54,487 nucleotides of DNA from Bacteroidales bacterium UBA4363 (GCA_002393965.1 DGSL01000025.1:77913-132399); one strand, 5' to 3'; shown: positions 25,288 to 37,172, counted from the stretch's first letter. Translations and numbers: made by a program. Notes: generated by a model not told the origin, from the sequence alone.

Positions 25288-25972
25288 ATTGTACAAAGAT
25301 AGCAAAAACCTTGTCGTTCGGGACATGTTATTTTTTCGTACGATGACAAAAAAGCTGCGCTAAGCGTAAGCGTCTTATCGCACAAAATGACACAAGGAGC
25401 AAATCGGCGACTAAAAAAGAGATCCCAGAAAAATATCTGCTTGATAAACCTTAATATGGAAAATATGCAACTACAGCTTTACGTAGTTCCTTCTGGATCG
25501 CTTGTATTGGGCTTTTAATTTCTGTAAGTTTTATATCTGAATTATATAGTGCCTAGGCTCATAGTATTCATAATCGCTATGGCTAGATTCGCTACACATT
25601 GATATATTCATTAATAACAAATGCTATCGACCGCCTGCTAAAAGTATTATAAATAATTGATTCGTGCAGCCATCATTACTGGTATCTCTTGGTTTTACCA
25701 GTTTCTTTAGCCTTTTTGGATTCCAAGTTTGTCATCTGACCCAAGACCCAATTTTTATGCTGATTTGAGTATTCTGATGCATTTTTGCAAAAGTTTTTTC
25801 CATGTGATTTTAGACATTTTTCTGTCTTACTTAGAAAATGATATTGATTTAAGAGAGAATGGTCATGAATTATGACAAGGGAGAGGGGATGGATAGTAGG
25901 GATGGGGTTAAATTCTGTATAAATCACGAAAAAAAGCGAATGGACGGTGTGTGTGGAAAGTGAATTGTACCT
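25288..25972. other. AT-rich intergenic region with a possible gene remnant
   Basis: About 690 bases without a confident gene. A minus-strand frame ending at 25676 has a Lys/Asn/Gln-rich C-terminus (HKNWVLGQMTNLE, then KAKETGKTKRYQ) that looks more protein-like than its N-terminal part, which runs into the riboswitch promoter. It could be the tail of a lost gene or chance. A small hairpin AACTAC/GTAGTT is at 25469-25488. Confidence 0.4.
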
Positions 25973-25980
25973 TATCTTTG
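25973..25980 (+). promoter_or_regulatory. -7 box of thiamine operon
   Basis: TATCTTTG, a full TAnnTTTG match, placed 10 bases before the riboswitch, so transcription would start at its 5' end. The -33 box is poor, fitting a regulated promoter. Confidence 0.6.
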
Positions 25981-25989
25981 TGTCGAATA

Positions 25990-26063
25990 CCAAAGGGGTG
26001 CCGAACGGGAGGCTGAGAACATACCCTTGAACCTGACACAGGTAATGCTGACGTAGGGATTGG
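25990..26063 (+). promoter_or_regulatory. TPP riboswitch (THI element)
   Basis: The conserved core is complete: GGGGTGCC, then GGCTGAGA, ATACCC, GAACCTGA, CAGGTAATGCTG and ACGTAGGGA, closed by a CCAA/TTGG P1 stem. It binds thiamine pyrophosphate and lowers expression of the thi genes that follow at 26273. Confidence 0.96.
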
Positions 26064-26125
26064 ATTTAATGAATCTTTGATTCCGATTTTTATTTTTCAC
26101 CATTCAGTGGCTCCCCATCGGCATT

Positions 26126-26159
26126 CCTGCGAATGATATTCGCAGGATTCTTTTTTTTT
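26126..26159 (+). terminator. terminator in thi leader
   Basis: CCTGCGAAT-GAT-ATTCGCAGG, nine perfect pairs, followed by T9. It lies between the TPP riboswitch and thiS, so ligand-dependent termination is the likely control. An antiterminator pairing was not identified with certainty. Confidence 0.85.
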
Positions 26160-26185
26160 GTGTAAGAATCGAAAGGTAATCCGTT

Positions 26186-26215
26186 CGCTCTCATGACACT
26201 GTCAGAGTGAGAGCG
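26186..26215 (+). other. leader hairpin before thiS
   Basis: CGCTCTCA and TGAGAGCG enclose TGAC-ACT-GTCA. It has no T run, so it is not a terminator; it is in the readthrough leader, 58 bases before thiS. Confidence 0.5.
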
Positions 26216-26272
26216 TGACGTCAAAAGAAAAGTCGAAAAATAATGAGACATTAATATTAAATACAGCAATCT

Positions 26273-26473
26273 ATGAAAATCTACATCAATCAAAAAGAGA
26301 CAGAAGTGGAAACAGGAAAGACGGTGGGAGATCTGGCAAAGGCGCAGAATCTGCCAGAGAACGGCGTTGCCATTGCCGTGAACGGTAAGTTGGTGCAGCG
26401 AAAGGACTGGGTGGATACGGAGTTGAAAGAGAACGATGCCGTGCTGATTGTCAATGCCGCCTACGGAGGTTAA
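26273..26473 (+). CDS. thiS: thiamine sulfur carrier ThiS
   Basis: A 66-residue ubiquitin-like sulfur carrier ending in the required Gly-Gly (NAAYGG). The C-terminal glycine is thiocarboxylated and donates sulfur to ThiG for thiazole formation. The N-terminal MKIYINQKE and GVAIAVNGKLVQR are family-like. It is the first gene of the riboswitch-controlled operon. The activating enzyme ThiF is not in this operon. Confidence 0.95.
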   Translation: MKIYINQKETEVETGKTVGDLAKAQNLPENGVAIAVNGKLVQRKDWVDTELKENDAVLIVNAAYGG

Positions 26474-26544
26474 AAGGAGAGGAGAGAGAAGGGAAAGAGA
26501 AGAGAAGAGAAGAGAAGGAAAGAGGGAGGAAAGAGGGAGGAAAG
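26472..26544 (+). repeat. 73-base homopurine tract
   Basis: Every plus-strand base from 26472 to 26544 is A or G, starting in the thiS stop codon. It includes AGAGAAGAGAAG runs and a repeated GAGGGAGGAAA word. The purine bias continues with few breaks to thiE at 26593, which makes a 119-base spacer within an otherwise compact operon. Confidence 0.85.
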
Positions 26545-26592
26545 TCGAGACATATAAGGAAGAAAGACAAGAAACAGAAAAACAGGAGAAAG

Positions 26593-27246
26593 ATGATAAA
26601 GGTACCATACGACGTATTTCGATTCCAGTATATCACGCATGAGAATGAGCGGATGACGTATCTGGACGGTGCGCGTGCCGCTTTGGCTGGCGGATGCCGT
26701 TGGATTCAGTTAAGGATGAAGCATGCCAAGCGGAAAGAGATGATAGAGGTTGGACGGATCCTGCGCAAGGAGTGTAAGGAACACGGAGCGATGTTGATCA
26801 TCGACGACCGTGTGGAAATCTGTTACGAGTTACGGGCAGACGGAGTCCACCTGGGCAAGGACGACATGAAACCGGAGGATGCGAGAGACCTGTTGGGAAA
26901 CGACTGCATCATCGGCGTGACGTGTCACAGTCAGGAGGAGATAGCCGAAGCGCAGTACAACTGGGCTGATTATGCGGGAGTAGGTCCGTTCCGTCACACC
27001 ACGACCAAAGAGAAACTGAACACGGTGCTCGGTTTGGAGGGGTATGAGCGAATCCACCGAGAGTGTTGGGAGGCAGGCAGTACGTTGGCGAAGGTCGCCA
27101 TCGGCGGCATCACCGTCTCGGACATTCGTCCGATTATGCGGACGGGAATGGACGGAGTTGCCATCTCGGGTGAGATCCTAAATGCATCGGACCCGGTGGG
27201 GAAGACCCGAGAGATATTGGAGCAATTAGAAAAGATACCCTATTAA
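26593..27246 (+). CDS. thiE: thiamine-phosphate synthase
   Basis: A 217-residue ThiE, joining HMP-pyrophosphate and thiazole phosphate into thiamine phosphate. Typical positions are QLRMKHA (pyrophosphate binding), IIDDRVEIC, GVHLGKDDM, GVGPFRHTTTKEK (the GPxxxTxTK loop) and the phosphate loop IGGIT...GVAISGEIL. Length and motifs argue for an active enzyme, in contrast to the shorter ThiE-like gene at the operon end. Confidence 0.93.
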   Translation: MIKVPYDVFRFQYITHENERMTYLDGARAALAGGCRWIQLRMKHAKRKEMIEVGRILRKECKEHGAMLIIDDRVEICYELRADGVHLGKDDMKPEDARDLLGNDCIIGVTCHSQEEIAEAQYNWADYAGVGPFRHTTTKEKLNTVLGLEGYERIHRECWEAGSTLAKVAIGGITVSDIRPIMRTGMDGVAISGEILNASDPVGKTREILEQLEKIPY

Positions 27247-27286
27247 TACAAAAGACAAATCATAAAAACATCAATAAGAAAGAGTC

Positions 27287-29787
<2,501 letters not shown>

Positions 29788-29836
29788 TCATCAACTGAAT
29801 CTTTAATAAAGATAAGATAACATATTAGATATAAAC

Positions 29837-30949
29837 ATGTTTTCAGAAAAACTAAAGAAGATATCCTGGGCGGAGACGACCGAGAAGATCATGAGCAAGA
29901 CGGAATCTGACGTCCTCCGTGCGCTGGGTCGTAATCATTGCAGCGTAGAAGACCTGATGGCCTTGATATCCCCTGCGGCGGAGCCCTATCTGGAACAGAT
30001 GGCCCGTTTGTCGCGAAAATACACGTTGGAGCGATTCGGAAAGACGATGCAGATGTTCATCCCCTTGTACATGACCAATTCGTGTACTAACTCCTGTGTC
30101 TATTGCAGTTTTCACATCTCCAACCCAATGAAGCGAACGGTACTGAGCATGGAGCAGATTGAAGAAGAGTTCCGTTCCATTAAAAAGCTCAGTCCGTTTG
30201 AGAACATCCTGTTGCTGACGGGAGAGAACCCTGCGGTTGCCGATGCCCGTTATATCGGCCGTGCGATTGAGTTGGCGCGCAAATACTTCTCCAACATCAA
30301 GATCGAGGTCATGCCCCTCTCGGTAGAAGATTACGAATACCTGGTAGGGAAGGGGCTGAACGGAGTCATCTGTTTTCAGGAGACCTATAACCGAGAGCGA
30401 TACAATATCTACCATCCGAGGGGTATGAAATCGAAATTCGAATGGCGTGTGGACGGTTATGACCGTATGGGAATGGCTGGTGTCCACACCATCGGGATGG
30501 GAGCCCTGATCGGTCTGGAAGACTGGCGGACGGACGTGACCATGATGGCCTATCACCTTCGTTACCTGGAGAAGAACTACTGGAAGACGAAATACAGCGT
30601 CAACTTCCCACGCATGCGACCGAGTGAGAATGGCGGTTTTCAGCCGAACGTCATCATGACGGACCGTGAGCTTGCCCAAGTGACCTTTGCCTTTCGGATC
30701 TTCGACCATGACGTCGATATCAGTTACTCGACGCGTGAACCGAAAGAGATAAGGGACAACATGGCCACGCTCGGAGTCACGACGATGAGTGCGGAAAGTC
30801 ATACGGAGCCTGGAGGTTACAGTCATCCGCAGGAGAGTCTGGAGCAGTTCCACGTCAGTGACGAGCGGAAAGCGACCGAAGTCGTTTCGGACCTGAAGAA
30901 ACTCGGTCTGGAACCAGTCTGGAAAGACTGGGATGACGTGATGAACTGA
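29837..30949 (+). CDS. thiH: 2-iminoacetate synthase ThiH
   Basis: A 370-residue radical SAM tyrosine lyase, giving dehydroglycine for ThiG. The cluster motif is C-TNS-C-VY-C at about residues 83-90 in NSCTNSCVYCSF. LLLTGENPAVADARYI and GVHTIGMGALIGLEDWR are family-typical. Only one base separates its stop from the next ATG. Confidence 0.95.
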   Translation: MFSEKLKKISWAETTEKIMSKTESDVLRALGRNHCSVEDLMALISPAAEPYLEQMARLSRKYTLERFGKTMQMFIPLYMTNSCTNSCVYCSFHISNPMKRTVLSMEQIEEEFRSIKKLSPFENILLLTGENPAVADARYIGRAIELARKYFSNIKIEVMPLSVEDYEYLVGKGLNGVICFQETYNRERYNIYHPRGMKSKFEWRVDGYDRMGMAGVHTIGMGALIGLEDWRTDVTMMAYHLRYLEKNYWKTKYSVNFPRMRPSENGGFQPNVIMTDRELAQVTFAFRIFDHDVDISYSTREPKEIRDNMATLGVTTMSAESHTEPGGYSHPQESLEQFHVSDERKATEVVSDLKKLGLEPVWKDWDDVMN

Positions 30950-30950
30950 C

Positions 30951-31553
30951 ATGGCCATGCGTCTGATCGTCATCACGTCATCCAAAATCATGCAAGAGGA
31001 GTCGGAACTGCTGGTCCGTCTCTTCGAAGAAGGTCTGGAGTGTCTGCACCTGCGGAAGCCGGACTCCACAGAAGAAGAGACGGAGCGTCTGCTGATATCC
31101 ATTCCAGAAGAATATCATGGGCGTATTGTACTGCACGACCATTTCCGCCTGGCGGAGAAATACGGAGTGGGAGGGTTGCACGTCAACCGTCGAAATCCCC
31201 ACGTCGAGGACTCGTTACGGACGGACGGGCGCACGGTCTCCCGTTCGTGTCACAGTCTGGACGAGCTGAAAGAAGAGAGGGAGAAGTATGACTACTGTTT
31301 TCTGAGTCCGATCTTTGACAGCATCTCCAAGTGCGGTTATCGTTCGGCGTATTCCGGTCAAGAACTGAAGCAAGCATCAGAAGAAGGCCTTCTCGACGGA
31401 AACGTCATTGCCTTGGGAGGAATCAGAGCGGAGAACATCGGAGAAGTAGCCTCGTACGGATTCGGCGGAGTCGCTGTCTTGGGAGATCTGTGGAACCGGA
31501 AAGAGGAAGACCTCATCCGTCATTTCCGTCAATTAACGGCCCTTTGTTCGTAA
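30951..31553 (+). CDS. ThiE-like/TenI-type protein
   Basis: A 200-residue barrel protein of the thiamine-phosphate synthase/TenI family. It keeps LHLRKPD, VLHDHFRLA, GLHVNRRNP and LSPIFDSISKCGY, but the ThiE-type TK loop and DD metal pair are altered, as in TenI, the thiazole tautomerase. Being last in a thi operon that already has a full ThiE supports the TenI role, aromatising thiazole phosphate, although a second ThiE cannot be excluded. Two ATGs (30951, 30957) are possible starts. Confidence 0.82.
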   Translation: MAMRLIVITSSKIMQEESELLVRLFEEGLECLHLRKPDSTEEETERLLISIPEEYHGRIVLHDHFRLAEKYGVGGLHVNRRNPHVEDSLRTDGRTVSRSCHSLDELKEEREKYDYCFLSPIFDSISKCGYRSAYSGQELKQASEEGLLDGNVIALGGIRAENIGEVASYGFGGVAVLGDLWNRKEEDLIRHFRQLTALCS

Positions 31554-31559
31554 AAAGCC

Positions 31560-31590
31560 TTTGCTTATTCAGCGAAAATGACTATTTTTG
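31560..31590 (+). promoter_or_regulatory. promoter of SRP RNA
   Basis: TTTG at 31560-31563, 19 intervening bases, TATTTTTG at 31583-31590, five bases before the RNA. Exact -7 match. Confidence 0.8.
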
Positions 31591-31594
31591 CATC

Positions 31595-31691
31595 GGGTAA
31601 GTCCTACACGACCAGCTCCCTTTGAATCCCCCAGGGTGGGAACACAGCAAGGGTATTAGGTTGCAGCAGGTGCGATGTAGATCGCTTACCC
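31595..31691 (+). ncRNA. ffs: signal recognition particle RNA (small bacterial type)
   Basis: About 97 bases closed by GGGTAAG/CTTACCC. The apical part contains CCCCCAGGGTGGGAACACAGCAAGGG, here split as CCAGGGTGGGAACACAG and CAAGGG, which is the symmetric and asymmetric loop and GGAA tetraloop of helix 8, the Ffh-binding site. T6 follows directly. The lack of an Alu domain is usual for this phylum. Confidence 0.87.
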
Positions 31692-31735
31692 TTTTTTATT
31701 TGTCTAACAGAAGAGTGTGGTTACGAGCCACGGCT

Positions 31736-31792
31736 CATTACATACAAAAAAAGTCCATTTGGGAAACCAATGGACTTTTTTTGTATGTAATG
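31736..31792. terminator. bidirectional terminator, SRP RNA / kor operon
   Basis: A perfect 24-base inverted repeat (CATTACATACA-A7-GTCCATT with complement AATGGAC-T7-GTATGTAATG) with a 9-base loop. The A7/T7 blocks inside the stem allow function on both strands between the convergent units. Confidence 0.93.
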
Positions 31793-31846
31793 GATGTTCC
31801 TGTTTCAGATAGGAAGGGAGAATTGGAGGAAGAGGAGAGGGGGGAA

Positions 31847-32392
31847 TCAGTTCATCTTCTGGATGAGATCCATCCCGACGCGGATAGCCTCCTCATTCAT
31901 TGGAATGAGTTTATGGTGTCTTTCGGGCAGGGACTTCTTGAGTCCGAGAATCACGTTCTCCATCCGAACGATTGGACGCACCTTAAGGAAACCGCCGAGG
32001 ACAATCATATTGAACACCTTTGTCGTCTTCAGTTCCACCGACTTCGTCATGGCATCAATGCGATAGACATTGATATCCTTGCGTTGTGGAGGAGTGGAGA
32101 TACCGTAGCCGTCGTAGATGAGACACCCACCAGGTTTGATGGTAGGCTCGAACTTATCGAGAGACTGCTGGTTGAGAATAATGGCGGTGTCGTACGTATT
32201 GAGAATCGGGGAGGAGATGCGGTCCTCGGACACGATGACCGTCACGTTGGCCGTACCGCCTCGCTGTTCCGGTCCGTAGGAAGGCATCCAAGACACCTCG
32301 TGTCCTTCCATGAGTCCTGAGTAGGCAAGAATCTTCCCCATGGAGAGCACACCCTGTCCTCCGAACCCTGCTATAATGATTTCTTCTTTCAT
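31847..32392 (-). CDS. korC: 2-oxoacid:ferredoxin oxidoreductase, gamma subunit
   Basis: A 181-residue gamma subunit with IIAGFGGQGVLSMGKILA at the N-terminus and SWMPSYGPEQRGGTANVTV, both hallmarks of the POR/KOR gamma domain. It is the last gene of a four-subunit set, korD-korA-korB-korC. The complex is cytosolic, uses TPP and Fe-S clusters, and interconverts 2-oxoglutarate (or branched-chain 2-oxoacids) and acyl-CoA with ferredoxin. Confidence 0.9.
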   Translation of the reverse strand: MKEEIIIAGFGGQGVLSMGKILAYSGLMEGHEVSWMPSYGPEQRGGTANVTVIVSEDRISSPILNTYDTAIILNQQSLDKFEPTIKPGGCLIYDGYGISTPPQRKDINVYRIDAMTKSVELKTTKVFNMIVLGGFLKVRPIVRMENVILGLKKSLPERHHKLIPMNEEAIRVGMDLIQKMN

Positions 32393-32417
32393 ACTTAATC
32401 GGGATAAGAGATTGGAA

Positions 32418-33176
32418 TTAAATATCTTTCAGATCGCCCAGCGGATAAGCCTTGAACATATTCTCGACCATCCATTCATTGGCTTTGGCGGGAGACATCT
32501 TCCAGCCGGAATTACAGGTAGAAACGAACTCGATAACGGATGTTCCCTTCTTCTCCATGCAGTTCTGGAAGCCCTTCTTCAGTGCCTTTTTTGCTTTGAG
32601 GATAGAGGCGGCATTGTGGACGCTCTGTCGAGTGATGTACCTGGTTCCCTTGAGTTGAACCAGCAGATCAGTGATATTCAGCGGGTAACCATTGATCGTC
32701 GTATCGCGTCCGTAGGGGCAGGTTGAGGTCTTCATGCCCTCCAGTGTTGTCGGAGCCATCTGTCCGCCGGTCATGCCGTAGATCGCATTATTGATAAAGA
32801 TGATCAGGATATTCTCGCCGCGGTTGCAAGCGTGTATTGTCTCCGCCGTACCGATGGCAGCGAGGTCGCCGTCGCCCTGATAGGTAAACACATACTTCTC
32901 CGGATAGAGTCGTTTGATAGCCGTTGCCACAGCTGGAGCGCGTCCGTGAGCGGCTTCCTGGAAATCCATTTCAAAATAGCGATAGGCGAATACGGCACAT
33001 CCGACGGGTGCAATGCCAATCGTATCTTCCTGAATCCCCATTTCGTCCACGACCTCAGCCACCAGTTTGTGAACGACCCCGTGGCTACATCCCGGGCAAT
33101 AATGCATAGGCGTATCGTTCAGTACGGGGGTCTTCGTATATACCAGATTTTCGGGTTTGAAAATATCGTTTTCCAT
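32418..33176 (-). CDS. korB: 2-oxoacid:ferredoxin oxidoreductase, beta subunit
   Basis: A 252-residue TPP-binding subunit. HYCPGCSHGVVH near residue 27 starts the cofactor domain, and the TPP/Mg motif is GDGDLAAIGT...INNAIYGMTGGQ. Cys residues near CPGC and PVGCAVF are family-typical. It lies 25 bases upstream of korC. The subunit type cannot separate 2-oxoglutarate (Kor) from isovalerate-type (Vor) substrates. Confidence 0.92.
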   Translation of the reverse strand: MENDIFKPENLVYTKTPVLNDTPMHYCPGCSHGVVHKLVAEVVDEMGIQEDTIGIAPVGCAVFAYRYFEMDFQEAAHGRAPAVATAIKRLYPEKYVFTYQGDGDLAAIGTAETIHACNRGENILIIFINNAIYGMTGGQMAPTTLEGMKTSTCPYGRDTTINGYPLNITDLLVQLKGTRYITRQSVHNAASILKAKKALKKGFQNCMEKKGTSVIEFVSTCNSGWKMSPAKANEWMVENMFKAYPLGDLKDI

Positions 33177-33184
33177 ACCTGTGA

Positions 33185-34267
33185 TTATTTGATAATTTTT
33201 TCCTTTAAGGCGGTTACAATCTCATCGGGTGTCGGGATAATACCTCCGAGACGTCCGAAGAACTCGACTGGCACGTTTCCTTTCACAGCCAGGCGCACAT
33301 CCTCCACCATCTGACCGGCATTCATCTCCACGGAAAGGATACCCTTGACCTTGTTTGCCTGTTCGGCGATGGCTTTATAAGGGAAAGGCCACAGCGTGAC
33401 AGGACGTATCAACCCCAGTCGGATACCCTGAGCGCGAGCCTCCTCGACGGCCTTCTGGCAGATGCGTGCGCATGCGCCGAAGGCGATGAGCAGATACTCT
33501 GCGTCGGACGTCTCGAACTCCTCGTATCGCACCTCGTGATCGGAGATTTCCTTATACTTCTTCTGGAGGCGCAAGTTATTCTGTTCCATATCCTTGGAGT
33601 CGAGTTCCAGTGACGTTATGATATTCGGTTTGCGCGAAGACGGTTTGCCCCATGTTGCCCACGGGCATTGTTCCTTGATTTGTTCCATCGTGCGTCGTGG
33701 CCGTTGTTCTGGCAGCACCACCTTTTCCATCATCTGTCCGATCAGTCCATCCGCCAGCATCATGACCGGATTGCGGTATTTGAAAGCGAGATCGAAGGCG
33801 AGGACCGTGAAATCCGCCATTTCCTGAACGGAAGCTGGAGCCAGAACGATGAGATGGTAGTCACCATGTCCGCCCCCCTTGGTAGCCTGGAAATAGTCCG
33901 ACTGTGAAGGTTGGATCGTACCGAGTCCAGGTCCTCCGCGCTGCACATTGACAATCAGGCACGGCAGCTCGCATGCAGCGATATAGGAAATGCCTTCCTG
34001 CATGAGCGAAATGCCTGGAGAAGAGGAGGACGTCATGACCTGTTTTCCGGCCGCAGCGCCGCCGTACACCATATTGATGGATGATAACTCACTCTCAGCC
34101 TGCAGCACCACCATTCCGGTTGTTTTCCACGGTTCGACAGCCATCAGAGTCTCCATGACCTCGGATTGAGGAGTGATGGGATAGCCGAAATAGCCGTCGG
34201 CGCCGGAGCGAATGGCTGCCAGAGCCAGTGCTTCGTTTCCTTTCAGTAACTGTATTTCTTCTGCCAT
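33185..34267 (-). CDS. korA: 2-oxoacid:ferredoxin oxidoreductase, alpha subunit
   Basis: A 360-residue alpha subunit. The start MAEEIQLLKGNEALALAA is used because the 45 in-frame residues upstream overlap the ferredoxin gene and are not conserved. AIRSGADGYFGYPITPQSEVME is the pyrimidine-binding segment, and ESELSSINMVYGGAAAGKQVMTSSSSPG is diagnostic. Bacteroidales versions are often named VorB (3-methyl-2-oxobutanoate). There are 7 bases between korD and korA. Confidence 0.92.
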   Translation of the reverse strand: MAEEIQLLKGNEALALAAIRSGADGYFGYPITPQSEVMETLMAVEPWKTTGMVVLQAESELSSINMVYGGAAAGKQVMTSSSSPGISLMQEGISYIAACELPCLIVNVQRGGPGLGTIQPSQSDYFQATKGGGHGDYHLIVLAPASVQEMADFTVLAFDLAFKYRNPVMMLADGLIGQMMEKVVLPEQRPRRTMEQIKEQCPWATWGKPSSRKPNIITSLELDSKDMEQNNLRLQKKYKEISDHEVRYEEFETSDAEYLLIAFGACARICQKAVEEARAQGIRLGLIRPVTLWPFPYKAIAEQANKVKGILSVEMNAGQMVEDVRLAVKGNVPVEFFGRLGGIIPTPDEIVTALKEKIIK

Positions 34268-34274
34268 GATTTTT

Positions 34275-34514
34275 TTAATTAGAGGATTCGACCTTTGTAC
34301 GATAGACGGATATGCATGCATCCGGACAAACATAGCCGCATGAAGCACATCCGACGCAAGCGTCCGGATGTTCCATCGTGGCAAAATTGTAGCCTTTCGC
34401 ATTGACCTTCTTCGAGAGAGTCAACACGTCGTGCGGACATGCGACGACGCACAGTCCACATCCTTTGCAGCGTTCTTCGTTGACAAGTATCGCACCCTTG
34501 ATTTTAGTACCCAT
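34275..34514 (-). CDS. korD: ferredoxin subunit with two 4Fe-4S clusters
   Basis: A 79-residue delta-type subunit with two motifs, CKGCGLCVVACP and CVGCASCGYVCP, each giving four Cys for two [4Fe-4S] clusters. It passes electrons from the TPP subunit to ferredoxin. It leads the kor genes, 39 bases after valS, and probably shares the valS transcript or has a weak own start. Confidence 0.92.
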   Translation of the reverse strand: MGTKIKGAILVNEERCKGCGLCVVACPHDVLTLSKKVNAKGYNFATMEHPDACVGCASCGYVCPDACISVYRTKVESSN

Positions 34515-34553
34515 ATAATTGTAGGTTTTTACTTTTTTTACTTTGAGAAAATC

Positions 34554-37172
34554 CTATTTCCTTAATGCAGCGATGGAATCCTGCAAAGCCTGGATCTTGG
34601 ATTCGGCATCGCTCTTCTTCTTCCTCTCGACTTCGACGATTTCCGGTTTTGCATTCTGAACGAACCGTTCGTTAGACAGTTTCTTCATAACGGAATTCAA
34701 GAATCCCTGGAGGTAGTTTATCTCCTCCTGCATCTTACGTATTTCGCTCTCGACATCGATATTATTCTCCAGAGGGATTGAGTACTCGACGATATCCACG
34801 AGGAAAGAAGCGGAGGAAGGAGATTTCTCCTTCACGTAATTCACCTCCTTGAGGTTGCCCATTTTGCGTATGACATCGTCGAGTATCTGGTTCTGTCCAA
34901 GGATCTGAAGTTCCAGCGGTTCCTTGTTGGCGATGCCCTTATCCTTGCGGACGGCTCTGATGCCGGAGACGATCTGCTTTGCCTCCTCGAACTTAGAAAG
35001 GAGGGAGGAGTCGATCTCCTTTGCCTGAGGCATTCTGGAGACCATGATACTGTCTTTCGACTCTCTTGTACGCAAAGACTGGTAGAGTTCCTCAGTAATG
35101 AACGGCATGAAAGGATGCAGCAGTTGGGCGAGCGACTCGAAGAACGAGATCGTTTCCTCGTAGGTTACTGAATCGATCGGCTGACCGTAAGCAGGCTTGA
35201 TAAGTTCGAGGTACCAGGCGGAGAAATCGTCCCAGAAGAGGCGGTACACCGTCATCAGAGCATCTGAGATACGGTATTTGGAGAAGAGGTCGTCAATCTC
35301 CAGGATGGCACTGCTGAGTTTCGACTGGAACCACCGGACGGCAGTCTGAGCGGATTTCGGTTGTTCGATCTCCGCCTTTTCCCAGTTATTGATCAGTCGG
35401 AGGGCATTCCATATCTTATTATTGAAATTGCGTCCCTGTTCGCAGAGTGTCTCATCGAACAGGATATCGTTGCCGGCAGGTGCAGCCAACATCATACCCA
35501 TACGTACGCCGTCAGCCCCGTATTTATTGATCAGTTCGATCGGATCTGGAGAATTGCCGAGAGACTTAGACATCTTACGTCCGAGTTTGTCGCGTACGAT
35601 ACCAGTCAGATAGACATTCCGGAAGCACGGTTGCTTACGATATTCATATCCGGAGATGATCATGCGAGCGACCCAGAAGAAGAGGATATCCGGTCCAGTC
35701 ACGAGATCGTTGGTAGGGTAGTAGTAGGAGATGTCCTCGTTGTCGGGGTGGTTGATGCCGTCGAAGACTGAAATCGGCCACAACCAAGACGAGAACCATG
35801 TGTCGAGGCAATCGGACTCCTGTCGCAGGTCTTCGACCTTAAGATCCTTTTTGCCGGTCTTTGCGACAGCCTTCTCGAGGGCCTCCTGCTCATTCCGGGC
35901 CACGACGAACCCTCCTTCCGGCAGGAACCAAGCCGGGATGCGGTGTCCCCACCATAATTGGCGAGAGATGCACCAATCCTTCACGTTCTCCATCCAGTGG
36001 CGATAGGTATTCTTGAATTTAGACGGATGGAGTTTGATAGTATCGTTCATAACGGCCTCGAGAGCCGGTTTCACCAGGTCCTCCATTTTCAGGAACCACT
36101 GCATAGAGAGTTTCGGTTCGATCGGTACATTCGTCCGTTCGGAGAATCCGACGTTATTCGTATATGCCTCGGTCTTCTCGAGCAGTTGATGACGTTCCAG
36201 GTCCTTCTCTATCAGGTCGCGCACCTCGAAGCGGTCCTTCCCTTCATAGTCCGGACCTCCAGCGGCATTGAGCGTACCGTTATCATTAAAGATATCGATG
36301 ACCTCGAGATTGTATTTCTCGCCGAGCATATAGTCATTGACATCGTGTGCCGGAGTCACCTTAAGGCATCCGGTACCGAAATCGATATCCACATATTCAT
36401 CCTCAATGACAGGAATTTCGCGTCCTACGATAGGCACGATCACTTTTTTTCCTCTGAGGTGTTGATTCTTCGGGTCCAGAGGGTTGATACACATGGCTGT
36501 ATCGCCGAAGATTGTTTCCGGACGTGTCGTAGCGACGACGGCGTATCCGTCCTCGCCGACGATTCTGTAGCGCAGGTAGTAGAGTTTGCCAGGGTGTTCC
36601 TTATAGATCACCTCCTCGTCGGAAAGGGCAGTCTGAGCCTGCGGGTCCCAGTTCACCATGCGTACGCCTCGGTAGATAAGACCTTTCTCGTAAAGATCGA
36701 CAAATACCTTGATAACGCTCTCGGAGCGCACGTCATCCATCGTAAAGCAAGTGCGGTCCCAATCGCAGGAAGCGCCGAGTTTCTTGAGTTGTTCGAGGAT
36801 GATGCCACCATGTTCGCGGGTCCAGTCCCAAGCGTGTTCGAGGAACTGTTCGCGTGTAAGATCGGTCTTCCGGATGCCTTCAGTTGCCAGTTTATTAACC
36901 ACCTTTGCTTCGGTAGCGATGGAGGCGTGGTCCGTACCCGGAACCCAGCAAGCGTTGAATCCCTTCATGCGTGCCCTTCTGACCAGAATATCCTGAATTG
37001 TATTATTCAGCATGTGTCCCATGTGCAGAACGCCAGTTACGTTAGGAGGCGGAATGACGATGGTATAAGGTTTACGCTGGTCCGGTACCGAATGAAAGAA
37101 CCGATTGTCGAGCCAATACTGATACCATTTTGATTCGACGTTATTCGGGTTGTACTTGCTGGCAAGTTCCAT
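34554..37172 (-). CDS. valS: valyl-tRNA synthetase
   Basis: An 872-residue class Ia synthetase charging tRNA-Val. HIGH-type HMGH is at 50-53 in [14 protein letters not shown], and KMSKS is in [16 protein letters not shown]. The editing domain ([12 protein letters not shown]) and the C-terminal coiled coil (about 800-872, [22 protein letters not shown]) that contacts tRNA are both present. Length is normal. Confidence 0.97.
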   Translation of the reverse strand: MELASKYNPNNVESKWYQYWLDNRFFHSVPDQRKPYTIVIPPPNVTGVLHMGHMLNNTIQDILVRRARMKGFNACWVPGTDHASIATEAKVVNKLATEGIRKTDLTREQFLEHAWDWTREHGGIILEQLKKLGASCDWDRTCFTMDDVRSESVIKVFVDLYEKGLIYRGVRMVNWDPQAQTALSDEEVIYKEHPGKLYYLRYRIVGEDGYAVVATTRPETIFGDTAMCINPLDPKNQHLRGKKVIVPIVGREIPVIEDEYVDIDFGTGCLKVTPAHDVNDYMLGEKYNLEVIDIFNDNGTLNAAGGPDYEGKDRFEVRDLIEKDLERHQLLEKTEAYTNNVGFSERTNVPIEPKLSMQWFLKMEDLVKPALEAVMNDTIKLHPSKFKNTYRHWMENVKDWCISRQLWWGHRIPAWFLPEGGFVVARNEQEALEKAVAKTGKKDLKVEDLRQESDCLDTWFSSWLWPISVFDGINHPDNEDISYYYPTNDLVTGPDILFFWVARMIISGYEYRKQPCFRNVYLTGIVRDKLGRKMSKSLGNSPDPIELINKYGADGVRMGMMLAAPAGNDILFDETLCEQGRNFNNKIWNALRLINNWEKAEIEQPKSAQTAVRWFQSKLSSAILEIDDLFSKYRISDALMTVYRLFWDDFSAWYLELIKPAYGQPIDSVTYEETISFFESLAQLLHPFMPFITEELYQSLRTRESKDSIMVSRMPQAKEIDSSLLSKFEEAKQIVSGIRAVRKDKGIANKEPLELQILGQNQILDDVIRKMGNLKEVNYVKEKSPSSASFLVDIVEYSIPLENNIDVESEIRKMQEEINYLQGFLNSVMKKLSNERFVQNAKPEIVEVERKKKSDAESKIQALQDSIAALRK

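Noticed and set aside
26090..26608. A 172-residue minus-strand frame over the thi leader
   Set aside because: It crosses the terminator, thiS and the homopurine tract in antisense; composition is Ser/Leu low complexity from the purine tract.
29852..31102. A 416-residue minus-strand open frame
   Set aside because: It lies antisense to thiH and the start of the TenI-like gene and shows no family motif.
35958..37133. A 391-residue plus-strand open frame
   Set aside because: It is antisense to valS, whose motifs are complete; the composition is that of a shadow frame.
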